A DNA stretch of 64,000 bases from Begonia masoniana. Its lineage: Eukaryota > Streptophyta > Magnoliopsida > Cucurbitales > Begoniaceae. The stretch lies in assembly GCA_022432975.1 (NCBI GenBank), contig CM039510.1, forward strand, positions 32,916,454-32,980,453. Direction: 5' to 3'. Shown here piece by piece: positions 11,415 through 24,886 of the stretch. The notes under the pieces were generated by a model. It did not search any database. It saw nothing but the letters and a program-made list of their open reading frames with translations, and was not told the origin of the DNA. Every line of letters begins with the position of its first letter. The first letter of the stretch is position 1. The position numbers and the translations under genes were made by a program.

Positions 11415-14400
11415 ATGGTGAGAGGACAGCAAGGTGAGCCAAACGACAGGGGCGACACCCTTGACCGTCTAACCGAGTTGGTCGGCGTCCAATCCCGCAT
11501 GATGGAGCGTATGATGGCTCGGGAAGATAATGGGAATAACAATCATGCGAATGCTCCACGTGACACCAGTGGGGACAGATTTCGGCAAATCTAACCGCCT
11601 ATATTTGATGGATTATTGATGGACCCAACCCATGCCGAGGTATGGATCCGAACGATAGAGAGAATGTTCAACTTAACAGAGGTAGAAGAAATAAGAAAGT
11701 GGTGCTTGCCACGTTCCATCTCACTAAAAATGCTAGATTTTGGTGGGACATTGTGCAGTCGACTACAGTGGCTATAGATTGGAGCAGATTCAAGAGGATC
11801 TTCTACGAGAAGTATTTTGACCGCAGTGTGAGGAAGGAAAAGATGATCGAATTCTCTCGATTGCGGCAATATGGATCAGTGGCCGAGTATGTTCAGAAGT
11901 TCGAGTCGCTATCCCGCTACGCACCTCATCTAGTGGACACCGATAAAAACAAGGTACACCAGTTCATTCAAGGTCTGAAGATGGAACTCTTACAGGGAAT
12001 CACAATCGGATGATTTGACGAGGCCCCGTATACGAAAGTGATGGACAAGGCTTTGCACCAGGAAGCCTTAGAGACGAAGTTCCAGAAATATAGGAATTCA
12101 TCAAAGAGATTCCTTAGTGATGCCCCTCAGCAATAACAGCGGGGTCAAGTTGGGCAACCATAGCAGCAACAGAACAGGTGCGTTAAAAGGCCCAATGAGA
12201 CTGCTGCTTATCGAGACAAGTTAAAAAGACCAATGGGAGCTCCTCAGCTTCCTATATGCCCGCGTTGCTAAAGAAGTCACATAGGTGAATGTAGGCTCTT
12301 TACCGGTCGTTGCTTCTAGTTCGACAAGGAGGGCCATCACATTCGGGATTACCCAATGCCCGATAGGAGGCTGAATCGTGTCATACCAAGAGTATTTGTT
12401 ATGATAGAGAATGATGACGATACCCAGGACACAGCGATCACAGGTACAATTTTGATATGAATGCACCTGCCTATACATTGGTGGACACGGGGGCCACACA
12501 CTCGTTTGTGGCTAGAGACTTCGTGGTTAGGGAGGAATTTTGCTTGTGCCGACAGATCAACCCTACAGTGTCATACTACCATCTGGAGAGTTTATGCATT
12601 CCAAACAAGCAGTGCAGGTCGATATAGTGTCAATAGGGGACCAGAATTTGTATGCCAATCTTATCATCATCGGTATGAAAGGATTCGATGTAATTCTGGG
12701 AATGGATTGGCTGTTTAGATATCACGCCACCATCAACTGCAGGTCCGGGCTTGTGTCTTTTAAACACCCGAACGAGAAAGAGTTCTCTTATCAGGCTATA
12801 CCAAAGAAACACAATATGCCTGTTGTATTCTCCTTAAAAGCTCAATAGCTGATGAGGTCAGGATGTGTGTGATTCCTAGCCTACGTAGTGGATGTTCAAA
12901 GGCAAGGTGAGGTGGAACTTCAAGCAATTTTGGTAGTTCGAAACTTCCCTAAGGTTTTCTTAGATGACTTACCGGGATTACCTCTGGACCGTGAGATTGA
13001 GTTCGAGATTTAAGTATGTCCTGGTGCTGAACTGGTATCGAAGAACCCGTACCGAATGGCGCCAATAGAGGTGAGGGAGTTGAAGGCTCAGCTAAAGAAA
13101 TTGGTGGACAAGGGCTTCGTACGCCCTACCTTCTCTCCGTGGGGTGCACCAGTCCTATTTGTTAAGAAGAAGGATGAGTCTCTACGCCTGTGTATTGATT
13201 ACCGTGAGCTGAACAAGTTGACTATCAAGAATAAGTACCCGTTGCCGAGGATCGATGATTTATTTGACCAACTACAAGGGCTCGAGTATTTTCAAAGATT
13301 GATTTGCGCTCCGGTTACTACCAATTGAAGGTCAAGGTCGGGGATATTCCAAAGACCGCATTCAGGACCCGGTACGAACACTACAAATTCTTGGTGATGT
13401 CGTTCGGCTTAACTAATGCCCCGGCGGTATTTATGGACCTGATGAACAGGATACTCCAGGATTTCCTGGACAAATTTGTGATCGTCTTCATCGACGACAT
13501 TCTGGTTTATTCTCGAAATGAAAAAGAGCACGAAAAGCATTTGGTGATTGTGCTATTGACGTTGAGACAACACCAATTGTACGCCAAATTGTCGAAGTGT
13601 GAATTCTGGTTGAGCAGGATTAATTTTCTAGGTCACGTGGTGTCTGCAGAAGGAATTTCCGTGGATCCGGCAAAGATTCAGGTGGTGAAGGAATGACCGA
13701 GGCTGAGGAATGCTAGTAAAGTACGGAGTTTTATCGGCCTAGCTGGTTATTACAGAAAGTTTATCAAGAGATTTTCTGTGATAGCAAAGCCTATGACCAG
13801 CTTAACGAGGAAAGACATCAAGTTCAAGTGGTCTAAAACTTGCGAAGAGAGTTTTCAGACAATTAAGCAGAAATTAACCACTGCTCTTTTGTTAGTATTG
13901 CCGGTCTTTCAGACACTTAAGCAGAAATTAACCACTGCTCTTTTGTTAGTATTGCCGGTCTAAGACGGTAAATTCAATGTATACTGCGATGCGTCAAAGG
14001 TTGGTTTGGGATGCGTATTAATGCAGAGGGAAAAGTGGTGGCGTACGCCTCCAGACAATTGAAGAATTACGAGCAAAATTACCCTAATCAAGATCTGGAC
14101 TTAGCGGCAGTTGTTTATGCACTGAAGGTATGGAGACACCATTTATATGGACAGCCATGTGAAAAATTTTCATATCATAAAAGCCTGAGATACATCTTTA
14201 CCCAGAAGAAGTTAAACATAAGGCAGAGGCGGTGGCTCGAGTTTGTGAAAGACTATGATATCGAGATTAAATACCACCCGGGAAAAGTTAACGTGGTAGC
14301 CGATGCGTTGAGCAGGATGTCGGCTACTATGCAACCAGCTATGTCAGCCGTATCGATGCCTCTGAGGAAAGAAATTCAGAAGTTCGATATGAAGATAGTT

Positions 14401-15873
14401 TCTGAGTTATCGGCCGTACTGACGGATCTAACAATACGGCCAACCATTCTGGACCGAATTAAAGAAGCCCAGAAGATCGATTCGATGGAGATGGCCGATA
14501 TAGTAAGCAAGTTGCCTATGGCCTCTTCCGAGTTCAGTCATTCGAATGATGGTATTTTGAAGTTCAAGGACCGGTGGTACGTTCCGAGAGATGAAGAGCT
14601 ATGAAAGGACATTTTATCGAAAGCCCACTCGTCTTTTTTCTCAGTACACCCGGGAAGCACGAAGATGTATCGAGACTTGAAACTACACTTCTGATGGCCA
14701 AATATGAAGAACGAGATTGCCAAATATGTGGAGTCTTGTATGGTATGTCAGCAAGTGAAGGCTGAACATCAAAGACCAAGTGGAAAACTTCATCCTCTCC
14801 CGATCCTCAAATGGAAATAGAAAAATATCACAATGGATTTTATTGTTGGCTTACCAAGGACGGCTAGAGGCTATAATAGTATATGGGTCATTGTAGACAG
14901 ACTGAAGAAGTCGGTCCATTTTCTACCTGTGAAGACGACCTTCTCTATGAACCAATATACTAAATTATATATTGGTGAGATTATCAAGCTTCATGGAATA
15001 CCGATGTCAATCGTTTCTGACCGAGACCCTAGATTTACATCGAGATTTTGAAAAAGCTTGCAAAGCTCCTTGGGTACCAAGTTAAATTTCAGCACGACAT
15101 TTCTTCCACAAACTGACGGACAGTCTGAGAGAACGATTCAGATATTGGAAGATATGTTAAGGTCGTGTGTGCTGGAGTTTCAATCTTCTTGGAGCAAGTT
15201 TTTGCCGTTAGTGGAGTTCTCTTATAACAATAACTACCAAGCTACGATCGGTATGGCTTTGTATGAGGCTCTTTACGGCATAAAGTGCAGGTCTCCTTTG
15301 TGCTGGGATGAAGTTGGAGAAACTAGACTTGTCAGCCCTGAGTTATTACAGTAGATGTCTGAGATAGTGGCTACAATCAGACAACGAATCGGTACTGCTC
15401 AGAGTCGACAGAAAAGTTATGCGGATCAGAGGAGAAGAGACTTAGAATTCGCTGAAGGCGATGAAGTATTTCTGAAGGTGTCGTCTTTCAAGAGCGTGAT
15501 GAGGTTTGGTAAGAAAGGGAAGCTCAGTCTAACGTTCGTTGGGCCATTTCTCATCTTGAAGAGAGTAAGAAGCACAGCTTACATACTGCAATTGCCAGCG
15601 TCCATGGATTAAGTTCACAATGTTTTCCATATTTCGATGTTGAGAAAATGTGTGCGAGATCCTACTCAGATCATGGAACCGGTGGACATAGATATCCAAC
15701 CGACGCTGACGTATGAAAAAAGACCCGTGAAGATCCTTGATTCTTCAATCAAAGTGTTGTGCAATAGGGTGATCCCATTAGTAAAGGTTTTATGACACAA
15801 TCATAACATGGAGGAAGCCACTTGGGAGAGAGGACGGGACATTAGGGACCAATACCCGAAGCTTTTTGATTAA
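11415..15873 (+). pseudogene. Decayed gag-pol polyprotein of element A
   Basis: The order of domains is complete: Gag (11415-about 12100, with FWWDIVQSTT and YGSVAEYVQKFESLSRY), damaged zinc knuckles (about 12255-12350, with stop codons replacing coding triplets), aspartic protease (DTGATHSFVA near 12485), RT (about 13056-13720, with FIDDILVYS near 13490), RNase H (about 13960-14320), integrase (HHCC region near 14640-14760, then [15 protein letters not shown] and TDGQSERT) and a Tekay-type chromodomain tail to TAA 15871-15873. Many stops (for example 11592, 12011, 12135) and a frameshift near 13290-13304 abolish function. A 54-bp in-frame tandem duplication lies between RT and RNase H. It is close in sequence to the polyprotein of element C. 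Confidence 0.92.
13853..13960 (+). repeat. 54-bp tandem duplication in the element A pol gene
   Basis: Two copies (13853-13906 and 13907-13960), each beginning TTTCAGACA and ending TTGCCGGTC, differ at about two bases. Element C has the segment once (near 42437-42490), so this is a duplication private to A. Confidence 0.95.
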
Positions 15874-15900
15874 GCAAATTTTGGGGACAAAATTCTATTA

Positions 15901-15912
15901 AGGTAGGTGGGA
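15901..15912 (+). promoter_or_regulatory. Polypurine tract of element A
   Basis: AGGTAGGTGGGA immediately precedes the 3' LTR start (TGTAACACCC at 15913). It is the expected plus-strand primer, matching AAGGTGGGTGGAA in element C. Confidence 0.85.
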
Positions 15913-16798
15913 TGTAACACCCGGCATTTTTGGCCATGTAATTATCCCTAGAATTATTGTGCGGAATTAATTTACTTTTAATATAATGAGTATTTTATTG
16001 GATGTTGTTTGGATGTTGTGGAAAAATAGAATTTTGGAGAAACTGAATCGACGAACTAAATAGCGAAATTAGTTAGAAACCAATGGAGAGGCAATTTGGG
16101 AAGGCAATTAAGGTGGTTGGGAGGGAGCCAATGGATGAGTGCCAAGTGTCCAAGCTTGTTGAAGAAGCCATTCTATCTCTCTTCGTGTATTCTCTTCTCT
16201 TCCACGTGAAAACACTTCTCATTTCCATTTTTCCTCTCTGTTTTCTCTCTTCTAGAAGACTTGCGATGATTCCCAAACTTCGTCCTTTCCTGTTTCCTCC
16301 CATTTCTCCGTTAAAGGTAACCATTTACGTTAGTTAACGAGTTTATGTTAGTTATTCGTTAGTTTTGTTAAGTTTAAAGGTTAATGGTCTGATTATACAC
16401 AATATAGGTTCGTTAATCACCAAGGACGTACGTGCGAGGCTTGCAACTCTATGGCATCAGGTAAGTTCATACGTATAGGTTTGACCCTTAAGACCCTACA
16501 TCACGAAGATACTAGGTTTTAGTTGTCGGGTAGTTAGGTCGTAGGTTACGTTCTATGTTAAATGTGTTTGTTTTATGTCCTGCTTTGATATCCCGTCGCC
16601 TGTTTAAGTTACGTTTAAGCACTGCATATGTTCATGCATGCACGTTTTCTTGAAAGTCATGTAAATATTTTATGCACGCGGTTTGAAGTTAAAAAAGATA
16701 AAATGTGAATGTAATGTACGGTTAAGTGTGGGACGGGGACTGGCATCCTTTTATGTACCTGTTATGTACGCTATGTACTCCTGTTATGTATGTCATGT
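15913..16798 (+). repeat. 3' LTR of element A, first piece
   Basis: Matches 9738-about 10600 of the 5' LTR. It ends in CATGT (16794-16798), the target duplication of nested element B. Confidence 0.93.
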
Positions 16799-19363
16799 TG
16801 TGACGACCCTAATACTGTACCCAATTTCCCGTACATATATATATGTTTTTTTTTATCCTAATAACTTTAACTACACTTAAACGGAATTTAAAGTGGAAAC
16901 CATATTTGTAAAACGTCCAAACCTATTTTTGAAAACCATTTAGTAAGGATTTAAAACAATTATTAAACTTTAAAACAATTTAATTAAAACTTAAAATAAT
17001 TGATTTAAAACAACTCAAATCGATCACAGAGGCAAAAAGGGAGTTTCGCTCCCAATATACAGGGGCGATCAGTCGCCCATAAAGGGGGCGACTGATCGCC
17101 ATCAGCGATTTGCAACAGGCGAATGTTCGCCTGTTGCATATCGCCACACCCTCTGGATTTCTCCAGAGGGAGGCGACTCGATCGCCACGCTTGGCGAGTA
17201 ATCGCCACGCTTGGCGAGTACTCGCCAAGCGTTCTGCCTTCCCTCTCCCATTCACTTCATCCTTCCTCTTTCATTCCTTTTTCTCCTGCACCAATTACAC
17301 ACACATCACAATTCAATATCTCCTTAACACTTCATTACCCACAAACACAACATTCATCATAAGAACTTAACCCAATCAAAACCGAACATTCACACGTTCT
17401 CGTAACCTCATCCAAAACCGACTCAAAACGTATTTAAAACGAAGTACAGTTCCCTGAAAACGAACTGCGTGGATATATTTAAAACTGTACAATTCCTCCT
17501 ATTAAAATCATCCAGCAATTCCATAGAAACTTTACAAAAACAGTTTACAAAATAGATTTCCAAAAACGTTTAAAACCTATCAACTAACAGAACCAAGCAT
17601 CCTAAAATGTCTATACAACCATCAACCCAAAACATCCCAAAACCTATACATACTTCCCCACAGGTCGGGTCAAGCATCGACTGCGCCAGCACACCACCGC
17701 AGGCCATCCTCCGTCATCTGCCTCATTCCTCAGGTGGAGGGATCTCATCCTCACCTGCCTCAATGTCACCTACACCATACAGACAAACTATGAGATAAAA
17801 ATCTCAGCAAGCTCTCGTAAATGCAGATGCGTGTGTCATTCATAAAACATGCAGATAACAGATTCAGATTCAGATTCATGCAGATAACAGATTCAGATTC
17901 ATTAGGTCACAGACAGATTGTCACCGAGGTCTAAACCACCTCGTCGTGACCAGATACAGATTACGTAGATTTCGTTGGTTCATTTTACATTTTAATTAGG
18001 TCGCAGACAGAATGTCACCGAGGTCTAAACCACCTCGCCGTGACCAGATAACAGATTACGTAGATTCATTTCGTTCGTTCTCTTAAACATATGCTTTAAC
18101 AGACGTGATGCATGAGCAGTCAAATGCATAAAGTAAACAACCAGTATGTGTACCATCAAGACGATAAACAAACATAATCTATAAACGACTAACCTAACTA
18201 CCCAACCAAAAATAATTTAAACAAACGCATCACCAAAACTCCTCGAGAAGACTTCGACGTACAGTGTAGGCCAATCGGCCAGAGAAGATCACGAGAACTT
18301 ACCTCGTGTCCGTTGCAGCTCAAGCTCCGTCCACGAGCGTTTTTTACCTAAGCAATTTCACCAAATTGTCGTTAAAACGAGTTTAAACCGTTAAATGTCC
18401 AATTCAACGAGCGTTGTTTACCTAAGCAATTTCACCAAATTGTCGTTAAAACGAGTTTAAACCGTTAAATGTCCAATTCAACGAAACCTTGACTAAGGAC
18501 ATTCCTTAAAGCTCTATTTTGATTTACTAACGCATTTTAGCGAACATTACACATTCTGTATTTCAAAACCTCAATTAACGAGCATTTTCCACAAACTCAA
18601 AAATCCTAAAACTTTAACATTCTCGCAAATCAATCTAACTACGTCCAATAACGTTCAATACGTTCAATATATACTTAATCACGGCAAACCTATCAATTTC
18701 GAACCTTAAATCGCATTTTTAACGGAAACCCTAAACGAAAACCTAATTGTTTAAACTCTGTAAAAGTCGAAATAAACTTTCCTAAAACCTTAGAATCGTA
18801 CCTAGGATCGGGATTGGGGAAGAAATCGCGAAGAATCGAGACGATCAGAGGACGAATCGGAGGTCGGAAGTCGAAGGAATTGTCGACGGCAGAGAGAGCT
18901 TCGCTCTCTTGTTTTCTCGCGCAGCAGGGAAGAAATGAGGAAGAAAGAAGATTATTGATATTTTATAATTTTGATTTGGCAATTTACCGTTTTGCCCTTG
19001 CATTGTTTTTATATTCGTTTCGTCGTTTGTTTCGTTAATTAACTAGCTATTCGGTTTCACCAAATCTCCTTATTTCACCAACAAGTCCAACTTATTATTT
19101 GGGATTTATTAAAACCGTCCGTTCTCAATTCGGACCTCGTTTACTATTTTTACTAAAACGTCCATTATATTACGAGAAATGTAATTACTCGAAATATAAT
19201 GTTATTACTCCGAAAATTCTCGTAATTTTCCTAAACTTCCAATTAAACGTTAGGATTCTAATAACGCTTTCTTTTCGTAAAACGGACTTGATTTGACATA
19301 TTTACGAAAATGCCATTATATAATAAAATAATATAATAATATTCAGAAAAGCTGGGTGTTACA
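16799..19363 (-). repeat. 3' LTR of element B (left copy)
   Basis: A 2565-bp LTR starting TGTGACGACCCTAATACTG and ending GCTGGGTGTTACA. The sequence outside (19364-19376, TTCCATCCACCTT) is the reverse complement of a polypurine tract. It includes a hairpin-rich block (17038-17233), a 94-bp tandem repeat (from 17904 and again from 17998) and a 74-bp tandem duplication (18333-18406 and 18407-18480) that the other LTR copy has once. Confidence 0.9.
17038..17233. repeat. Hairpin-dense hypervariable block in the element B LTR
   Basis: Consecutive short inverted repeats: GGGAG/CTCCC, GGCGATCAGTCGCC followed by its reverse GGCGACTGATCGCC, arms GCAACAGGCGAA and TTCGCCTGTTGC around TG, arms CCCTCTGGA and TCCAGAGGG (17149-17170), and the perfect palindrome GGCGAGTACTCGCC. 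The partner LTR carries a slightly different version at 23241-23418. Confidence 0.9.
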
Positions 19364-21162
19364 TTCCATCCACCTTATTTAAAATTTTGTCCTCAAAATT
19401 TGCCTTAACTCATAGTCCTTGATATTAATGTTTCATATCGTGCGGCTTTATACTTCGATTTATCACCTGTACTTACCTTCATCCTTCATGGTTCTTAACC
19501 AAAACTCTCCATTGTACCCTCTAATATCGGCATTGAATTGGTACTCTCTACTTTCGATCGGACCGTACACTTCCTTACTAAGGTACTGAGCATAGTCAGG
19601 CTTTTAAATCTCCAATCGATTTGCCCAAACTTCTCCATAATTTGATTGACTCCGTCAGTAGTTGAAACGCATGCCAACCCAAATTTCTATATTCACTCGA
19701 GTAACGATTCCTCGTAACCCCATCACCATAGGATTTCCTGGTCACTTATCTCCTTGGGTAACCCATTGACCTTTGGAGACTATTTCGGTGTGGGTTTCCT
19801 AATTAAGTCCTCATTTTTATGCTTTACAACTATACGACTATAATACTACTTGGTCTATGTGAGTCAAACTATGAGCTACTGTCGGTACTTACGTAGGATC
19901 CTGTCTCTAACAAAATTCGAACTTCCCCTTATTAACTCTGATCCCGTCATCCCTAGGGTCAATCTCTATGATTCTAAACCAAAACGTCGACTATTCCCTC
20001 CAACATTAGCCTTAAATTCGTAATCTCTACTCTCAATTGGATTGTACATATCCTCACTCACACATCAAGTCTTACCAATTCTCCCAAATCACACGTTTTC
20101 CTTGGCAACTCACCAATCCCGCCAGTTACTTCAGGGCAGATTTCACAACTAAGTTCACACTGTTATTTTCCTCAAACTATGTCACCAGAATTTCCTACAA
20201 ACATCGCATTCATTCTAAGCTTCGTCCTTGAATTCTATAACTATATTCTTAACTAAAAGTCTCATACTACTCACGCTACACTCCTTTGTCTATCTTAGAT
20301 CTCTATTAACTCCGAGTGCCGTTAAATTCTAAAATTTCCACCCATGATTTGCTCTAATATGTGCGTTCTAACTTTAGGTCATTTATGTAGTTATTGGTCT
20401 TGACTTGCCAAATACAAGTCGAACTCTTGAAAATTCGCTAACTTAGCCTCACTGCTAAGCTTACTTAGATGGTTCCAGTTAAAATCCCCATCCTCTTTAT
20501 TCTATAATTTGCAAATTCCGCAATTTGTTGGCCATTAAACCCTGACCTACTTCCAATCTTAACCTCTCATTTTTTTTTTCAACAAACTTTTTCACTTCCT
20601 CCTTAAATTCATGCAAGGCTACATCGAATTTACTGACTAATCTTACCATCTTTCGCTCATCCTAGTCAGGTTCTAACCATTCTACTCGACAATTATTCTA
20701 AGTTTATCTCTTGATTTCTATCTTCGTCTAGACACTCTCAACTTCACACGAATTACTATATATAAATCCTTCGGTACCCCTTCATCTATTTAAACACACT
20801 ACCGGCATTTCGACAGCCTAGGGCATCCCTCTATAGGTTTGTATCTAGACCTTCTTCTTTCCTGATTAGTCGTATTCTAATACTCCAAGGGGGTTGTCAC
20901 TTAGAGAAAATCTCTATCTACTAAAAAAAAAACATATTTCATAGTGTGTATTCTTCTAATTGTCACTAAACCTTAAATGCGCAAACTCCGCTGATTAAAT
21001 CAAACTAATCCTACTAATGTATAACTATATTTCTATTTAGTCTTTATTGTCCTATATGTATTCTACCGTTTTCTCTTTGAGGTTCACTTAATAATCCTTC
21101 TTACCCACCTTCTATTTTCTTACTTTTCTATTTTTATGCCTATCATTATTATCATTATCTAT
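19364..21162. other. Non-coding interior of element B
   Basis: Pyrimidine-rich on the plus strand, with stops in all frames. No protease, RT, RNase H or integrase motif could be read on the minus strand, where a polyprotein would continue after gag. The LTR-proximal piece (about 19376-19405) matches the end-of-pol GAGGACAAAATTT stretch of Tekay elements, so only the extreme 3' end of an ancestral pol region remains. Confidence 0.7.
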
Positions 21163-22308
21163 CTAACATATCCATGTTGTCATACAGGCAATTAAGACAG
21201 TACCTGTAATAAGAGAAGGCAGAGCCCCGTCATCAACGTCACCAGGCTCGATAAATGCAAAGATTCTCGACACAACCCTCCCCCGATCACTGCCTGACTG
21301 ATCTCGGCCGGGCTTCGGGCAATCTTTAACGAAGTGGTCAGCTCCACCACACCTAAAGCATTTGTTCGTGCCAACCCGGCACTCACCACTGTGTTCTTTC
21401 TGGCACTTAGGGCACCAAGGCATTTGAGAAGCACCTTGTACCTGTTTACCTTTCCCTCAATCGTTGGCTCCCTCTAAAGGCCTCTTAACGTCTCTCTGTT
21501 GTTGTTGTTGTGGCCGTGCTCTCGACTGCTAGCCTTTGCTCTTGATCTGAGGGTGAATCTCTCGAAAGAAACCCTCAGATGGTTCCCTCGGTTTGGCAGA
21601 ACTCTGTTCAACTGCCTCTATCGCAAGCGCTCTAGCCACAATCTCGTCATAGGATACATTCCGTACCCCAGATATAGTAAGACGCATCCGGAACTCTTGG
21701 CTAAGCCCTTGTAAAAATCTACGCACTTTGTCCTCATTCACGCTGACCTGTCGTGGTGCAAATCGGGACAGGGCTTCGAACCTCCTTACATATTCGGCAA
21801 TAGAACCAACCTGCCGTAACTGCATAAACTCAACCATCTTTGCTTCCCGTACGGTATGGCTGAAGTACTTGTCATAAAATACCTCTCTGAACCGCTCCCA
21901 GCTCATAATAGTCACGTCCGTGGTAGCCTTGATGGAATCCCACCAGAATCGAGCATCCAATGCTAGGTGGTAGGTCACCAACGCAACCTTCTCTCTGTCC
22001 TCTATGCTAGCATAGGCCAGCATGTCCTCCATGGTGCGAATCCACTCCTCGGCTGAAGAGGGATCCGTGGACTGTCCGTTAAATATAGGGGGCTGGAGCT
22101 TCTGAAATCTCTCCATCCCACGATTACCCAAAATAGCGGTCTCCCGAGCTCTAACGCCCTCTCGGGCGATAAGAGTGCCCAACTGCTGAGACTGTCTCTC
22201 CATCTGTTGAGCCTGTCGCTCCATATGTTGAGACTGTTGAGCAATGAAGTCCTTAAGGGTATCTATCGTATCGTCTCGGTCATCTCGATCGTTTCCTCGA
22301 TGCACCAT
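21163..22308 (-). pseudogene. gag of element B (capsid plus zinc knuckle, two nonsense codons)
   Basis: Gag forms the capsid-like particle that packages retrotransposon RNA. The frame starts at ATG 22308 and stays the same throughout. Codons 1-259 give a coiled, Gln-rich N-terminus (repeated HMERQAQQMERQ), the retrotransposon gag core (FWWDSIKATT, YDKYF, VGSIAEYVRRFEALSRFAP) and end at TAG (21529-21531). After a second stop near 21462 the frame resumes with CPKCQKEHSGEC and the CX2CX4HX4C knuckle CFRCGGADHFVKDC, ending at 21163. The match to the C gag breaks off at ITGTVL, just before where the protease would begin. A poly-Gln tract lies between the two stops. Two point nonsense mutations suggest a moderately old copy. 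Confidence 0.88.
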
Positions 22309-22752
22309 AATAATAAATAACTCCTATAAAAGTTAAATACAAACATCTCTAAGAAACTGAAATCAAATAAAACTATAACATACTCACAGTTGATGAAGAA
22401 TATCCGCGTAGTGGCTGTGCAGTCGAGCAGTCTACAGAACCGATTTTAAAACCCGGGGGCTCTGATACCATAACTGTGACGACCCTCTCGCTCCATATGT
22501 GAGACTGTGAGCAATGAAGTCCTTAAGGTATTATCTATGTATCGTCCTCGGTCATCTCGATCGTTCCTCGCTGCACCATAATAATAATAACTCCTATAAA
22601 AGTTAAATACAAACATCTCTAAGAAACTGAATCAAATAAAACTAAACATACTCACAGTTGATGAAGAATATCCGCGTAGTGGCTGTGCAGTCGAGCATGT
22701 CTACAGAACGATTTTAAAACCCGGGGGCTCTGATACCATAACTGTGACGGAC
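22216..22752. repeat. Tandem duplication of the gag start / primer-site region, second copy rich in indels
   Basis: The segment from TCGCTCCATATG (22216) through the LTR terminus is repeated from 22488 with a period of 272 bp. The second copy differs almost only by single-base gains and losses, many in short homopolymers (for example TTGAG becoming TGAG), and ends directly at the poly-A. That error profile resembles unpolished long-read sequence. Confidence 0.85.
22457..22470 (-). promoter_or_regulatory. Primer-binding site of element B
   Basis: GGGCTCTGATACCA on the plus strand is the reverse of TGGTATCAGAGCCC, the tRNA-iMet primer site, four bases from the LTR terminus TGTGAC. A second, duplicated copy occurs about 270 bp to the right (near 22725-22738). 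Confidence 0.88.
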
Positions 22753-22754
22753 CC

Positions 22755-23188
<434 letters not shown>

Positions 23189-24084
23189 TAAAACTTAAAA
23201 TAATTGATTTAAAACAACTCAAATCGATCACAGGGGCAAAAAAGGAGTTTCGCTCCCAATATACAGGGGCGATCAGTCGCCCATAAAGAGGGCCACTGAT
23301 CGCCATCAGCGATTTGCAACAGGAGAATGTTCGCCTGTTGCATATCGCCACACCCTCTGGATTTCTCCAGAGGGAGGCGACTCGATCGCCACGCTTGGCG
23401 ACTGCTCGCCAAGCGTTCTGCCTTCCCTCTCCCATTCACTTCATCCTTCCTCTTTCATTCCTTTTCTCCTGCACACATTACACACACATCACAATTCAAT
23501 ATCTCCTTAACACTTCATTACCCACAAACACAACATTCATCATAAGAACTTAACCCAATCAAAAACGAACATTCACACGTTCTCGTAACCTCATCCAAAA
23601 CCGACTCAAAACGTATTTAAAACGAAGTACAGTTTCCTGAAAACGAACTGCGTTGATATGTTTAAAACTGTACAATTCCTCCTATTAAAATCATCCAGCA
23701 ATTCCATAAAAACTTTACAAAAACAGTTTAACAAACTAACCTCTCAACGAACAAACCAAACATCCTAAATGTCTATACAACCATCAGCCCAAAACTCCCA
23801 AACCTATACATACTTCCCCACTTCGAGTCAAGCTCGACTGCGCCAGCACACCACCGCAGGCCATCCTCCGTCAACTGCCTCATTCCTCAGTGGAGGGATC
23901 TCATCCTCACCAGCCTCAATGTCACCTACACCATAAAGACAAACTATGAGACAAAAATCTCAGCAAGCTCTCGTAAATCCAGATGCGTGCAGATGCGTGT
24001 GTCATTCATAAAACATGTAGATAACAGATTCAGATTCAGATTCATGCAGATAACAGATTCAGATTCAGATTCATTAGGTCGCAG

Positions 24085-24589
24085 ACAGATTCAGATTCAG
24101 ATTCAGATTCAGATTCAGATTCAGATTCAGATTCAGATTCAGATTCAGATTCAGATTCAGATTCAGATTCAGATTCAGATTCAGATTCAGATTCAGATTC
24201 AGATTCAGATTCAGATTCAGATTCAGATTCAGATTCAGATTCAGATTCAGATTCAGATTCAGATTCAGATTCAGATTCAGATTCAGATTCAGATTCAGAT
24301 TCAGATTCAGATTCAGATTCAGATTCAGATTCAGATTCAGATTCAGATTCAGATTCAGATTCAGATTCAGATTCAGATTCAGATTCAGATTCAGATTCAG
24401 ATTCAGATTCAGATTCAGATTCAGATTCAGATTCAGATTCAGATTCAGATTCAGATTCAGATTCAGATTCAGATTCAGATTCAGATTCAGATTCAGATTC
24501 AGATTCAGATTCAGATTCAGATTCAGATTCAGATTCAGATTCAGATTCAGATTCAGATTCAGATTCAGATTCAGATTCAGATTCAGATT
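24085..24589. repeat. Hexanucleotide microsatellite (CAGATT)n, about 84 units
   Basis: A nearly perfect CAGATT array inside the right LTR of B. The left LTR has only two to three such units at the corresponding place (about 17860-17900), so the array expanded from that seed. Frames of Asp-Ser, Ile-Gln and Glu-Ser repeats across it are not genes. Confidence 0.95.
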
Positions 24590-24886
24590 TCCCGAAAACG
24601 TTAAAACCTATCAACTAACAGAACCAAACATCCTAAAATGTCTATACAACATCAGCCCAAAACTATCCCAAAACCTATACATACTTCCCCACGGGTCGAG
24701 TCAAGCATCGACTGCGCCAGCACACCACGCAGGCCATCCTCCGTCAACTGCCTCATTCCTCAGGTGGAGGGACTCATCCCACCAGCCTCATGTCCCTCCT
24801 ACACCATAAAGACAAACTATGAGACAAAAATCTCAGCAGATCTCGTAAATCCAGATGCGTGCAGATGCGTGGTGTCATTCATAAAT

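Noticed and set aside
16980..17370. Several 60-90-codon frames over the hairpin block (and again at 23184-23553)
   Set aside because: Opposite strands and several frames are open at once over short inverted repeats in an LTR; no coding signal.
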